From NCBI GenBank assembly GCA_013811805.1, contig JACCUM010000436.1, positions 1 to 30,030 on the forward strand: 30,030 nucleotides of DNA. The letters are read 5' to 3'. The position numbers and the translations under genes are program-made. Under the pieces are notes generated by a model that was not told the DNA's origin, did not search any database, and worked only from the letters and a program-made list of their open reading frames with translations. Of this stretch, positions 23,874 through 30,030 are shown piece by piece; position 1 is the first letter of the stretch, and the number at the start of each line of letters is the position of its first letter. Source of the DNA: Geodermatophilaceae bacterium (GTDB lineage: Bacteria; Actinomycetota; Actinomycetes; Mycobacteriales; Geodermatophilaceae).

Positions 23874-25037
23874 ATGACCGGACCGCTGGCTGACCTCGTC
23901 GTCCTCGATCTGACCCGGGCGCTGGCCGGGCCGCACTGCGGGCAGATGCTCGGCGACTTGGGTGCCCGGGTGATCAAGGTCGAGACCCCGGGAGGTGGGG
24001 ACGACTCCCGCTCCTGGGGTCCGCCCTTCGTCGGCCCGGACCGGGACATCTCGACGTACTTCCTGTCCTGCAACCGGAACAAGGAGTCTGTGACGGCCGA
24101 CCTGAAGACCGATGACGGCAATGATCTGTTGACCCGATTGATCGGCCGGGCCGACGTGCTGATCGAGAACTTCCGGACCGGCGTGATGGATCGGCTCGGG
24201 TTTGGCACCGACCGGCTGACTGAGCTGAACCCGCGTCTGGTGGTGCTCTCGATCACCGGGTTCGGTCACGACGGACCAGAAGGCGGCCGCCCCGGTTACG
24301 ACCAGATCGCCCAGGGCGAGGGCGGAATCATGAGCATCACCGGTACCGATGCCGATCACCCCCAGCGGGTCGGCGTACCGATTGCTGACCTGTTGGCCGG
24401 GATGTACGGCGCGTACGGTATCCTCGCCGCCTTGCACGAGCGCGAGCGCACCGGGAAAGGTGGCGTGGTACGGACCTCGCTGCTCGCGGCCATGGTTGGC
24501 GTGCACGCCTTTCAGGGCACCCGGTACACGGTGGCCGGGGAGGTCGCCACGGCGCAGGGCAATCACCATCCGGCGATCACGCCGTACGGCGCGTTCCACA
24601 CCGCCGACGGAACGGTCCAACTCTCGGTGGGCAGCCAGGCGCTCTGGCGGAAGTTCGCCCCCCTGGTCCGGCTGGATCCCGACGACCCTCGGTTTGCCGC
24701 CAATAGCGATCGCACCGCCCGACGGGACGAGCTCATCACGCTCATCGAGGCGGTCTTCGCCGAGGACGTGAGTGAGTTCTGGCTTGCCCGCCTCGAGGCG
24801 ATCGGCGTTCCCGCTGGGGCGATCCGCACCCTGCAACAGGTCTACGACTGGGACCAGACCGCTTCGCAGGGTCTGTTGGCCGATGTCGAGCATCCGGTGT
24901 TGGGAACCATCACCCTGCCCGGGCCGCCACTGAGATTCGACGGTTCCGAACCGGTGGCGCACCGTCCACCGCCAGCGCTCGGCGAACACAACGACTCTGT
25001 ACGTGCCTGGCTCGATGAGGGACTCCCTGCCCCCTAG
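23874..25037 (+). CDS. class III (CaiB/BaiF) CoA-transferase
   Basis: A 387-residue family III CoA-transferase. The N-terminus PLADLVVLDLTRALAGPHCG, the LGARVIKVE strand, KESVTADLK and the catalytic aspartate D143 in RPGYDQIAQGEGG are standard. Near the C-terminus, EAIGVPAGAIRTLQQVY and PGPPLRFDG are typical. These enzymes move CoA between carboxylic acids via aspartyl-CoA thioester and anhydride intermediates. The acid substrate cannot be predicted; a link to dicarboxylic acids from the nearby catabolic genes is only speculative. An upstream in-frame extension (from 23763) is arginine-rich and rejected in favour of the ATG with the leaderless hexamer. Confidence 0.9.
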   Translation: MTGPLADLVVLDLTRALAGPHCGQMLGDLGARVIKVETPGGGDDSRSWGPPFVGPDRDISTYFLSCNRNKESVTADLKTDDGNDLLTRLIGRADVLIENFRTGVMDRLGFGTDRLTELNPRLVVLSITGFGHDGPEGGRPGYDQIAQGEGGIMSITGTDADHPQRVGVPIADLLAGMYGAYGILAALHERERTGKGGVVRTSLLAAMVGVHAFQGTRYTVAGEVATAQGNHHPAITPYGAFHTADGTVQLSVGSQALWRKFAPLVRLDPDDPRFAANSDRTARRDELITLIEAVFAEDVSEFWLARLEAIGVPAGAIRTLQQVYDWDQTASQGLLADVEHPVLGTITLPGPPLRFDGSEPVAHRPPPALGEHNDSVRAWLDEGLPAP

Positions 25038-25070
25038 GAAAAGGCGGAGACCCCTGCGGACGTCCGCGAC

Positions 25071-25076
25071 TACCTT
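25071..25076 (+). promoter_or_regulatory. -10 element for a leaderless start (MFS gene)
   Basis: TACCTT lies 6 nt before the GTG at 25083. Confidence 0.5.
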
Positions 25077-25082
25077 GGCCGC

Positions 25083-26366
25083 GTGGTCCGCGTCGTAGAG
25101 ATCATCGCGCCGACCCGGCTCGGCCACGGGTTCCGCTGGCTGCTGGCGTCGTCGTGGACCTCCAACCTCGGCGACGGGATCGCCATCGCCGCCGGGCCGC
25201 TGCTGGTGGCATCGCAGACAGAGGATGCGTTCCTGGTGGCGCTGGCGGCCCTAGTGCAGTGGCTTCCGCCGCTGCTGTTCGGTCTGTTCGCCGGCGCCGT
25301 AGCGGATCGGCTGGATCGTCGACTGATCGTGGTCACGGTGGATCTGGCCCGTACGGTCGTGCTCGTCGCGCTCTGCGCGACGATCGTGACGGACTCGATC
25401 TCGATCGCCGTGGTGCTGGCGTGTCTGTTCCTGCTCGGTACGGCCGAAGTGTTCGCTGACAACACCTCCAGCACCCTGCTGCCCATGCTGGTCCACCGTG
25501 ATGACCTGGCGATCGGTAATGCTCGACTGACCACCGGATTCATCACAGTCAACCAACTCGCCGGTCCGCCACTCGGGGCGGCGCTGTTCACCATCGGGAT
25601 GGCCTGGCCGTTTGTCGGTCAAGCCATCTTGGTGGCCCTCGGTGCGCTGCTGATCTCCCGAATCTCACTGCCGCCCCACAGACCTGACCGCGAACAGCGC
25701 GGTCGCCTCAGGCAGGAAATCGGCGACGGGCTCCGGTGGGCCTGGGCACATCCGGCCGTGCGCACGCTGATGCTCACCATCTTCATGTTCAACATCACCT
25801 TCGGAGCCGCGTGGTCGGTGCTGGTCCTCTACGCCACTCAACGCCTGGGCATGGACCCGATCGGGTTCGGGCTGCTGACCACCGTCTCGGCCGTCGGGGG
25901 CCTCCTCGGCACCGCGGCCTACGGCTGGATCACTCGACGGATCAGTCTCGGGAACATCATGCGGATCGGGCTGATCGTCGAGACGCTCACACATCTTGCG
26001 CTGGCGCTGACCACGTCGCAGTGGGTGGCTTTGGCTATCTTCTTCGTCTTCGGTGCCCATGCGTTCATCTGGGGCACGACGTCGATCACGGTGCGGCAAC
26101 GCGCTGTGCCGACTGCTCTGCAGGGGCGGGTCGGCAGCGTCAACCTAGTTGGGGTCTTTGGCGGCCTGGTCATCGGGTCGGGGATCGGCGGTCTGATCGC
26201 CCGCCAGTGGGGCGTCACCGCACCCTTCTGGTTCGCCTTCGTCGGGTCCGCGATCTTCGTGGTCGTGATCTGGCGCCAGCTGGTCCACATCGCCCATGCC
26301 GACGCCGGGTCCTCTGCCCCCAGTCAAGGGGATCATGCCGATCTGGACAGCGGCGTTGGCAACTGA
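25083..26366 (+). CDS. MFS transporter (MFS_3/EntS-like exporter family)
   Basis: A 427-residue protein with about twelve hydrophobic segments. FRWLLASSWTSNLGDGIAIAAGPLL at the N-terminus and GLFAGAVADRLDRRLIVVTVDL (the loop 2-3 motif G..AD...RR) are characteristic of the MFS_3 group, which contains the enterobactin exporter EntS and macrolide efflux proteins. A long central loop is basic (PPHRPDREQRGRLRQEIGDG). It probably exports a small molecule, but the substrate is unknown. It is convergent with the broken MarR gene, 29 bp away. Confidence 0.88.
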   Translation: MVRVVEIIAPTRLGHGFRWLLASSWTSNLGDGIAIAAGPLLVASQTEDAFLVALAALVQWLPPLLFGLFAGAVADRLDRRLIVVTVDLARTVVLVALCATIVTDSISIAVVLACLFLLGTAEVFADNTSSTLLPMLVHRDDLAIGNARLTTGFITVNQLAGPPLGAALFTIGMAWPFVGQAILVALGALLISRISLPPHRPDREQRGRLRQEIGDGLRWAWAHPAVRTLMLTIFMFNITFGAAWSVLVLYATQRLGMDPIGFGLLTTVSAVGGLLGTAAYGWITRRISLGNIMRIGLIVETLTHLALALTTSQWVALAIFFVFGAHAFIWGTTSITVRQRAVPTALQGRVGSVNLVGVFGGLVIGSGIGGLIARQWGVTAPFWFAFVGSAIFVVVIWRQLVHIAHADAGSSAPSQGDHADLDSGVGN

Positions 26367-26395
26367 CCACGAAACACCGCACATCGCCGCCGTTG

Positions 26396-26753
26396 TCAGT
26401 GTGGGGTCAATCGGGCGAGCAGGCGGGAACTGACGCGGTCCACCTCGGCAAGGGAGCGCTCGTCGAACTCGGCGAGCACCGCGGCCACTGCCCGGATGCG
26501 GCTTCGACGACCCCGCTCGACCAACCGCCGGCCCGCGTGGTGTGGCACGAACTCGGATGGCGCGGCGATCTCCGGCGACGGCCTCCCGCCCGGCCAACCC
26601 ATCGCGTTCGAGGACGTCTACGTGTCGGGTGATCGCCGGCGGGGTTACCTGCTCGATCGCCGCCAGTCCTCCCAACAGGGTGGGACCGCCGTACACAAGT
26701 ACAGACAGGACCGAGAGCCGCTCCGGAGTGATCCCGAGCGCCGCATCTTCCAC
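26396..26753 (-). pseudogene. MarR-family regulator, frameshifted and apparently 5'-truncated
   Basis: Two minus-strand frames join into one MarR-like protein. From GTG at 26753 the first frame reads LGITPERLSVLSVLVYGGPT, then PAITRHVDVLERDGLAGREA and GDRRAIRVRATPRG, the winged helix. The continuation (GRRLVERGRRSRIRAVAAVL, AEFDERSLAEVDRVSSRLLARL) is in the next frame and ends at 26396. Dropping one base near 26526-26535 restores TPRGRRLVERG. The usual N-terminal dimer helix (about 25-30 residues) is missing: upstream in this frame there is a stop and no start codon. It is divergent from the VOC gene with only 14 bp between. Confidence 0.7.
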
Positions 26754-26767
26754 GCGGGCGACCCGAC

Positions 26768-27146
26768 ATGGCGATCGAACACACCGGCATCCTGCAGATC
26801 CACGTCAGTGTCACCGACATCGAGAGGTCCGTGGCCTTCTATCGGGACGTGCTCGGACTACAACACCTCTTCACTGTCCAAGGTCAACCGATGGCCTTTT
26901 TCGACGCCGTCGGAGTACGGCTGTATCTCGCGGTGCCCGAAGGACGAGCGGTTCCGGTCCCGGCCGGTCGTCTACTACGGGGTGGCTGATCTGGACGATG
27001 CGCACGAGACCGCCGTGGCTCGTGGTGCCGAGGGGATATCCGGACCGCGGCTGGTGCACCGCGACGGCACCACCGAGCTGTGGATCGCCTTTGTCCAGGA
27101 TCCGGACGGGACGCCGATCGGCCTGAGTCAGGAACGGGTGTGCTAA
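26768..27146 (+). pseudogene. VOC/glyoxalase-family protein, single frameshift
   Basis: From ATG at 26768 the frame gives IEHTGILQIHVSVTDIERSV, AFYRDVLGLQHLF and FFDAVGVRLYLAVPEG, a typical vicinal-oxygen-chelate first half with a metal-ligand histidine near the N-terminus. The second half, DERFRSRPVVYYGVADLDDA and ELWIAFVQDPDGTPIGLSQE with the usual metal glutamate or aspartate region, lies in another frame and ends at 27146. Removing one G near 26939-26944 gives a continuous protein of about 125 residues, the family's normal length. It may be a glyoxalase, a bleomycin-resistance-like or a dioxygenase relative; no specific role can be given. Real decay or a sequencing error are both possible. 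Confidence 0.7.
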
Positions 27147-27179
27147 CCGCCCGCGTGTCGCTCGGCTGACCGATACCGC

Positions 27180-27185
27180 CATGAT
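27180..27185 (+). promoter_or_regulatory. weak -10-like element before carbamate kinase
   Basis: CATGAT lies 6 nt before the GTG at 27192. The first base departs from TANNNT, so this is a weak call. Confidence 0.25.
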
Positions 27186-27191
27186 GTCGCC

Positions 27192-28133
27192 GTGCGCGTC
27201 CTGATCGCCCTTGGTGGCAACGCGATGACCGGTCCGGGTGGGGACGCATCGACCGAGTCCCAACAGAAAGCGATTGCGCGGGCATGCGAACGGCTGGCCG
27301 ACCTGGTCGTCGCTGGACACGACATCGTGTTGACCCACGGCAACGGACCTCAGGTCGGCAATCTGTTGGTCAAGAACGAGATGGCCGCAGGCGAAGTCCC
27401 GCCCGTACCGCTGGACTGGTGTGTGGCCCAGACGCAGGCGACGATCGGGTTCACGATCCAGAACTCTCTGACTGCGGCGCTGCTGGCTCGCGGCGAACAC
27501 CGGGAAACCGCAGCACTGGTCACCCGAACCGTGGTCGATGTCGAGGACCCGGCGTTTCGCCGACCGACCAAGCCGATCGGACGGTACTTGCCAGCAGATC
27601 GAGCGCAGCAACTCATCGACCACGGCCAGCACTGGGAGGACCGCGGCGAGCGGGGTTGGCGGCGCGTCGTGGCATCGCCGAAGCCACTCGAGGTCCTGGA
27701 TGTGGCGACCATGCTGGCCCTGGTGTCCTCGGGTCATGTGGTCATCGCGGCTGGCGGCGGAGGCATCCCGGTCGTACGAGCCTCGGACGGCACCCTGCGC
27801 GGAGTCGAGGCCGTGATCGACAAGGACCTGACTGCGGCCCTGTTGGCTCGGTCGTTGGCCGCGGACGTGTTGCTGATTGCCACCGATGTGGAGCACGTGA
27901 TGGTGGATTTCGGCACCCCGCAGGCCACGGCGCTGACCCAGATCAGTGCAGCGGAGTTGCGTGCGCACGCTCGCGCCGGGCAGTTCGCCAGCGGCAGCAT
28001 GGGACCGAAGGTCGACGCGATCCTTGGCTTCGTCGAAGGTGGGGGCGATCGGGCGGTGATCACCTCGCTGGACCGAATCACTGATGGTGTCAGCGGCAGC
28101 TACGGAACTGTGGTCGACGCCGCTACGCGGTAA
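27192..28133 (+). CDS. arcC: carbamate kinase
   Basis: A 313-residue amino-acid-kinase-family protein of normal length. MRVLIALGGNAM is the N-terminal phosphate loop, THGNGPQVGNLL (about residues 50-61) the second nucleotide loop, PTKPIGRYL the mobile subdomain and AAGGGGIPV a further active-site loop; IDKDLTAALLA and IATDVEHVMVDFG follow. It makes ATP and carbamate (then ammonia and CO2) from carbamoyl phosphate and ADP. There is no arginine deiminase or ornithine carbamoyltransferase nearby, but the window has the AllFGH-like genes, whose E. coli counterpart works with the carbamate kinase AllK. That is its most likely source of carbamoyl phosphate. Confidence 0.94.
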   Translation: MRVLIALGGNAMTGPGGDASTESQQKAIARACERLADLVVAGHDIVLTHGNGPQVGNLLVKNEMAAGEVPPVPLDWCVAQTQATIGFTIQNSLTAALLARGEHRETAALVTRTVVDVEDPAFRRPTKPIGRYLPADRAQQLIDHGQHWEDRGERGWRRVVASPKPLEVLDVATMLALVSSGHVVIAAGGGGIPVVRASDGTLRGVEAVIDKDLTAALLARSLAADVLLIATDVEHVMVDFGTPQATALTQISAAELRAHARAGQFASGSMGPKVDAILGFVEGGGDRAVITSLDRITDGVSGSYGTVVDAATR

Positions 28134-28181
28134 CCCCTTGGACGGCCGATCCTCGACGACAGGGGAAGATTGCTACGTACC

Positions 28182-28187
28182 TATCGT
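28182..28187 (+). promoter_or_regulatory. possible -10 element upstream of the ring-opening amidohydrolase
   Basis: TATCGT lies about 60 bp before the GTG at 28247, in the 113 bp gap after carbamate kinase. It would give a leader of about 50 nt. No clear -35 is seen. Confidence 0.3.
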
Positions 28188-28246
28188 CGCAGGGTCCCCC
28201 GACTCAGAGCGCGATGATGGCCCCACGACACGAAAGGTCTCCACCG

Positions 28247-29377
28247 GTGCCCCAGTCCAGCGATGCTCGTCCTGACCCGATCGAAGTCCGCAAGGTTCCC
28301 CTGCACTCGGTCAGCGACGCCTCCGAGCTGGCGAAGCTGATCGACGACGGTGTCCTCGAAGCCGATCGAGTGGTCGCGGTCATCGGCAAGACCGAAGGCA
28401 ACGGGGGAGTCAACGACTACACCCGGATCATCGCCGATCGGGCGTTCCGGGAAGTATTGCAGGCCAAGGGATCCCGTGACGCAGCGGAGGTCAAGAAGAT
28501 CCCGATCGTCTGGTCCGGCGGCACCGACGGGATCATCTCCCCGCACGCCACCATCTTCGCCACCGTCGCGCCCGACTCGGTGGCGCAGACCGACGAGCCC
28601 CGCTTGACGGTCGGATTCGCGATGAGCGAGAAGCTCCTGCCTGAGGACATCGGCTGTACGCCGATGATTGAGAAGGTGGCCGCGGGTGTCGTGGAGGCGA
28701 TGAAGAAGGCCGGCATCACCGATCCCGCCGACGTGCATTACGTGCAGACCAAGACCCCGCTGCTGACCATCGACACCATCCGAGACGCCAAGTCCCGCGG
28801 CAAGCAGGTCTGGACCGAGCAGACCCACGAGTCGATGGACCTGTCCAATGCGACGACAGCGCTCGGCATCGCCGTTGCCCTCGGGGAGATCGACATGCCG
28901 ACCGATGACCAGGTGATGCACGACCTGTCCCTCTTCAGCGCTGTCGCTTCCTGCTCGTCGGGGGTCGAACTCGACCAGGCGCAGATCGTGGTGGTCGGAA
29001 ACGCCCGAGGCGTCGGAGGGCGGTACCGCATCGGGCATTCGGTGATGCAGGACGCCCTCGACCAGGACGGGATCTGGGCGGCGATCCGCGACGCCGGGCT
29101 GGAGCTGCCGGAACGGCCGCATCACACCGATCTGCAAGGTCGGCTGGTCAACGTCTTCCTCAAGTGTGAGGCCGACCCGTCTGGTCAGGTTCGCGACCGG
29201 CGAAACGCCATGCTCGACGACTCGGACGTGCACTGGCACCGCCAGATCAAGGCCTGCGTCGGAGGGGTGACCGCGGCTGTGACCGGTGACCCGGCGGTGT
29301 TCGTCTCCGTCGCTGCCGTGCACCAGGGCCCCTCCGGAGGGGGACCGGTCGCAGCGATCGTGGATCTGGGCGGCTGA
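28247..29377 (+). CDS. ring-opening amidohydrolase, probable barbiturase (barbiturase/cyanuric acid hydrolase family)
   Basis: A 376-residue protein of the AtzD/barbiturase family, which is built of three repeats each giving a serine-lysine pair. Visible are GKTEGNGGVNDYTR (first lysine), VWSGGTDGIISPH (first serine), VQTKTPLL (second lysine), SVASCSSGVELD (third-repeat or second serine region), FLKCEADPSG (third lysine) and AVHQGPSGGGPVAAI at the C-terminus. Members open barbiturate to ureidomalonate or cyanuric acid to carboxybiuret. The Mo hydroxylase and uracil-type permease in the same window favour barbiturate. GTG at 28247 has GAAAGG 9 nt upstream; ATG at 28214 would add 11 residues. 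Confidence 0.87.
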   Translation: MPQSSDARPDPIEVRKVPLHSVSDASELAKLIDDGVLEADRVVAVIGKTEGNGGVNDYTRIIADRAFREVLQAKGSRDAAEVKKIPIVWSGGTDGIISPHATIFATVAPDSVAQTDEPRLTVGFAMSEKLLPEDIGCTPMIEKVAAGVVEAMKKAGITDPADVHYVQTKTPLLTIDTIRDAKSRGKQVWTEQTHESMDLSNATTALGIAVALGEIDMPTDDQVMHDLSLFSAVASCSSGVELDQAQIVVVGNARGVGGRYRIGHSVMQDALDQDGIWAAIRDAGLELPERPHHTDLQGRLVNVFLKCEADPSGQVRDRRNAMLDDSDVHWHRQIKACVGGVTAAVTGDPAVFVSVAAVHQGPSGGGPVAAIVDLGG

Positions 29378-29386
29378 CTCGGTGCA

Positions 29387-29818
29387 GTGCTGACCATCCG
29401 ACCTCGCAAGACTCGGATCATGGCCTGGTCCCTGGCCGTGCTGGTCGTCCTCGCGATGATCGTTGTCGGGGTGTTGCTCAAGCAGTCGAGTACAGCTGCC
29501 GTCACCTTCCGTACGGCCGATCAGCTGGCGATGATCGGCGTCGGCCTGATTCTGGGCGGCGCGATCCTGGTGCTCGCCCGGCCCTATGTCCGGGCGGATG
29601 CCGGCGGCTTGGTCGTCCGGAATCTCGGCGGGGCCAAGCACATTCCCTGGCAGGTGGTCCGTTCGGTACGGTTCAGCGGCGCTGCTCCCTGGGCGACGTT
29701 GGAACTCGAGGACGACGACGCGCTCACCCTGCTGGCCATCCAGGCGGTGGACGGTGACTTGGCCGCTGAGGCCACGGAGGCACTTCGTCGACTACTGGCG
29801 CAGTCCAGAGCCGGTTGA
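29387..29818 (+). CDS. small membrane protein with PH-like domain
   Basis: A 143-residue protein. Two hydrophobic segments (about residues 13-31, AWSLAVLVVLAMIVVGVLL, and 43-65, QLAMIGVGLILGGAILVLAR) precede a soluble C-terminal part with LVVRNLGGAKHIPWQVVRSV and ATLELEDDDALTLLAIQ, the pattern of the short bacterial PH domain found in actinobacterial membrane proteins. The function is unknown. It follows the amidohydrolase after 9 bp, but by conserved neighbourhood it more likely belongs with ribH-hisE-hisG at the other end of the window. The start is GTG. Confidence 0.8.
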   Translation: MLTIRPRKTRIMAWSLAVLVVLAMIVVGVLLKQSSTAAVTFRTADQLAMIGVGLILGGAILVLARPYVRADAGGLVVRNLGGAKHIPWQVVRSVRFSGAAPWATLELEDDDALTLLAIQAVDGDLAAEATEALRRLLAQSRAG

Positions 29819-29866
29819 GCACAGGCGCACTACCGCCGGGCCGCACTGCCTGATCCGGCGCGCTGG

Positions 29867-29872
29867 TATTCT
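29867..29872 (+). promoter_or_regulatory. -10 element at the head of a structured leader
   Basis: TATTCT is a good -10 match and is followed about 12 bases later by a hairpin. No -35 of quality is seen. Confidence 0.45.
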
Positions 29873-29883
29873 CACTAGTGACC

Positions 29884-29902
29884 CACCTGTGCATTGCAGG
29901 TG
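29884..29902 (+). promoter_or_regulatory. hairpin in the 5' leader of a downstream gene outside the window
   Basis: CACCTG and CAGGTG are perfect 6-bp arms around a 7-base loop, followed by a purine-rich stretch and a GGAG/CTCC mini-stem. The remaining sequence to the window end contains further GC-rich inverted repeats (for example CCCGCG...CGCGGG near 29972-29989) and no recognisable coding start. From general memory of actinobacterial genomes it could be the leader of a translation-related operon such as infC-rpmI-rplT, but this is only a guess. Confidence 0.4.
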
Positions 29903-30030
29903 AGCAAGAGGAGCCCGCTCCCACCCGCCCGCCGACTGCCCTCCAGGTGCAGCCGAGTGATCGGGTCCGGTCACCCGCGTTGACGCGCGGGCACGGTGTC
30001 GCGCTCGTGCGTGGCATCGATCGGTCGAGT

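Noticed and set aside
23622..25127. 501-residue minus-strand frame
   Set aside because: Opposite the CoA-transferase gene, no motifs.
27192..28133. Arginine deiminase pathway
   Set aside because: No arginine deiminase, ornithine carbamoyltransferase or arginine/ornithine antiporter is present with the carbamate kinase.
28247..29377. Cyanuric acid hydrolase (atzD) as firm call
   Set aside because: Same family, but no biuret or allophanate hydrolase is in the window, while a uracil-type permease and a Mo hydroxylase are. It remains the main alternative.
1..30030. CRISPR arrays, insertion sequences, prophage genes, rRNA, tRNA
   Set aside because: No repeat-spacer pattern, transposase, integrase or phage motif, or cloverleaf/rRNA sequence was recognised on either strand. 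A computed search would be needed to exclude short tRNAs fully.
29878..30030. Coding region starting at GTG 29878
   Set aside because: The frame stays open to the window edge but the peptide is low-complexity, and the DNA is full of hairpins directly after a -10; a leader fits better.

Overview
The window is high-GC, densely packed DNA of an actinobacterial (Actinomycetota) chromosome. This follows from the GC-rich third codon positions, frequent GTG starts, 1-4 bp ATGA/GTGA overlaps inside operons, several leaderless-type starts (TANNNT hexamer 6-7 nt before the start codon), a long-form HisG and a LigB-type ATP-dependent DNA ligase. The exact genus cannot be read from the sequence.

Left edge (1-1437, +): the end of ribH, then hisE and hisG, tightly coupled. 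Right edge (29387-30030, +): a small membrane protein with a PH-like region, then the start of a structured leader. In several actinobacteria a PH-domain membrane protein sits directly beside ribH/hisE/hisG, so the roughly 28 kb between may be accessory material placed in a conserved locus. I see no integrase, transposase or att repeat.

Catabolic block 1 (1470-17992): on the minus strand, an allH-fdrA(allF)-allG set related to the E. coli oxamate carbamoyltransferase (AllFGH) genes. Divergent from it on the plus strand are a PucR-family regulator, an NCS2 uracil/xanthine permease, a type I isopentenyl-diphosphate isomerase, a three-subunit molybdenum hydroxylase (CoxM/S/L-like, with a non-CO-dehydrogenase active-site loop), a membrane-anchored CoxG-like protein, and an ATP-dependent hydantoinase/oxoprolinase pair (HyuA, HyuB).

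Middle (18017-27146): mixed genes. These are an APH-fold kinase in frame with an ArfB-type ribosome-rescue hydrolase, an EamA transporter, a methyltransferase, DNA ligase B, a P-loop kinase, a class III CoA-transferase, an MFS transporter, and a divergent MarR/VOC pair in which both genes are frameshifted.

Catabolic block 2 (27192-29377, +): carbamate kinase, then a ring-opening amidohydrolase of the barbiturase/cyanuric acid hydrolase family.

Taken together the two blocks suggest a pyrimidine or related N-heterocycle catabolic system: uptake by NCS2, ring hydroxylation by the Mo enzyme (uracil to barbiturate), ring opening by barbiturase to ureidomalonate, phosphorolysis of the N-acylurea by the AllFGH-like complex to carbamoyl phosphate plus an amide, and ATP recovery by carbamate kinase. 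The phosphorolysis of ureidomalonate (instead of oxalurate) is my inference and the most interesting hypothesis here.
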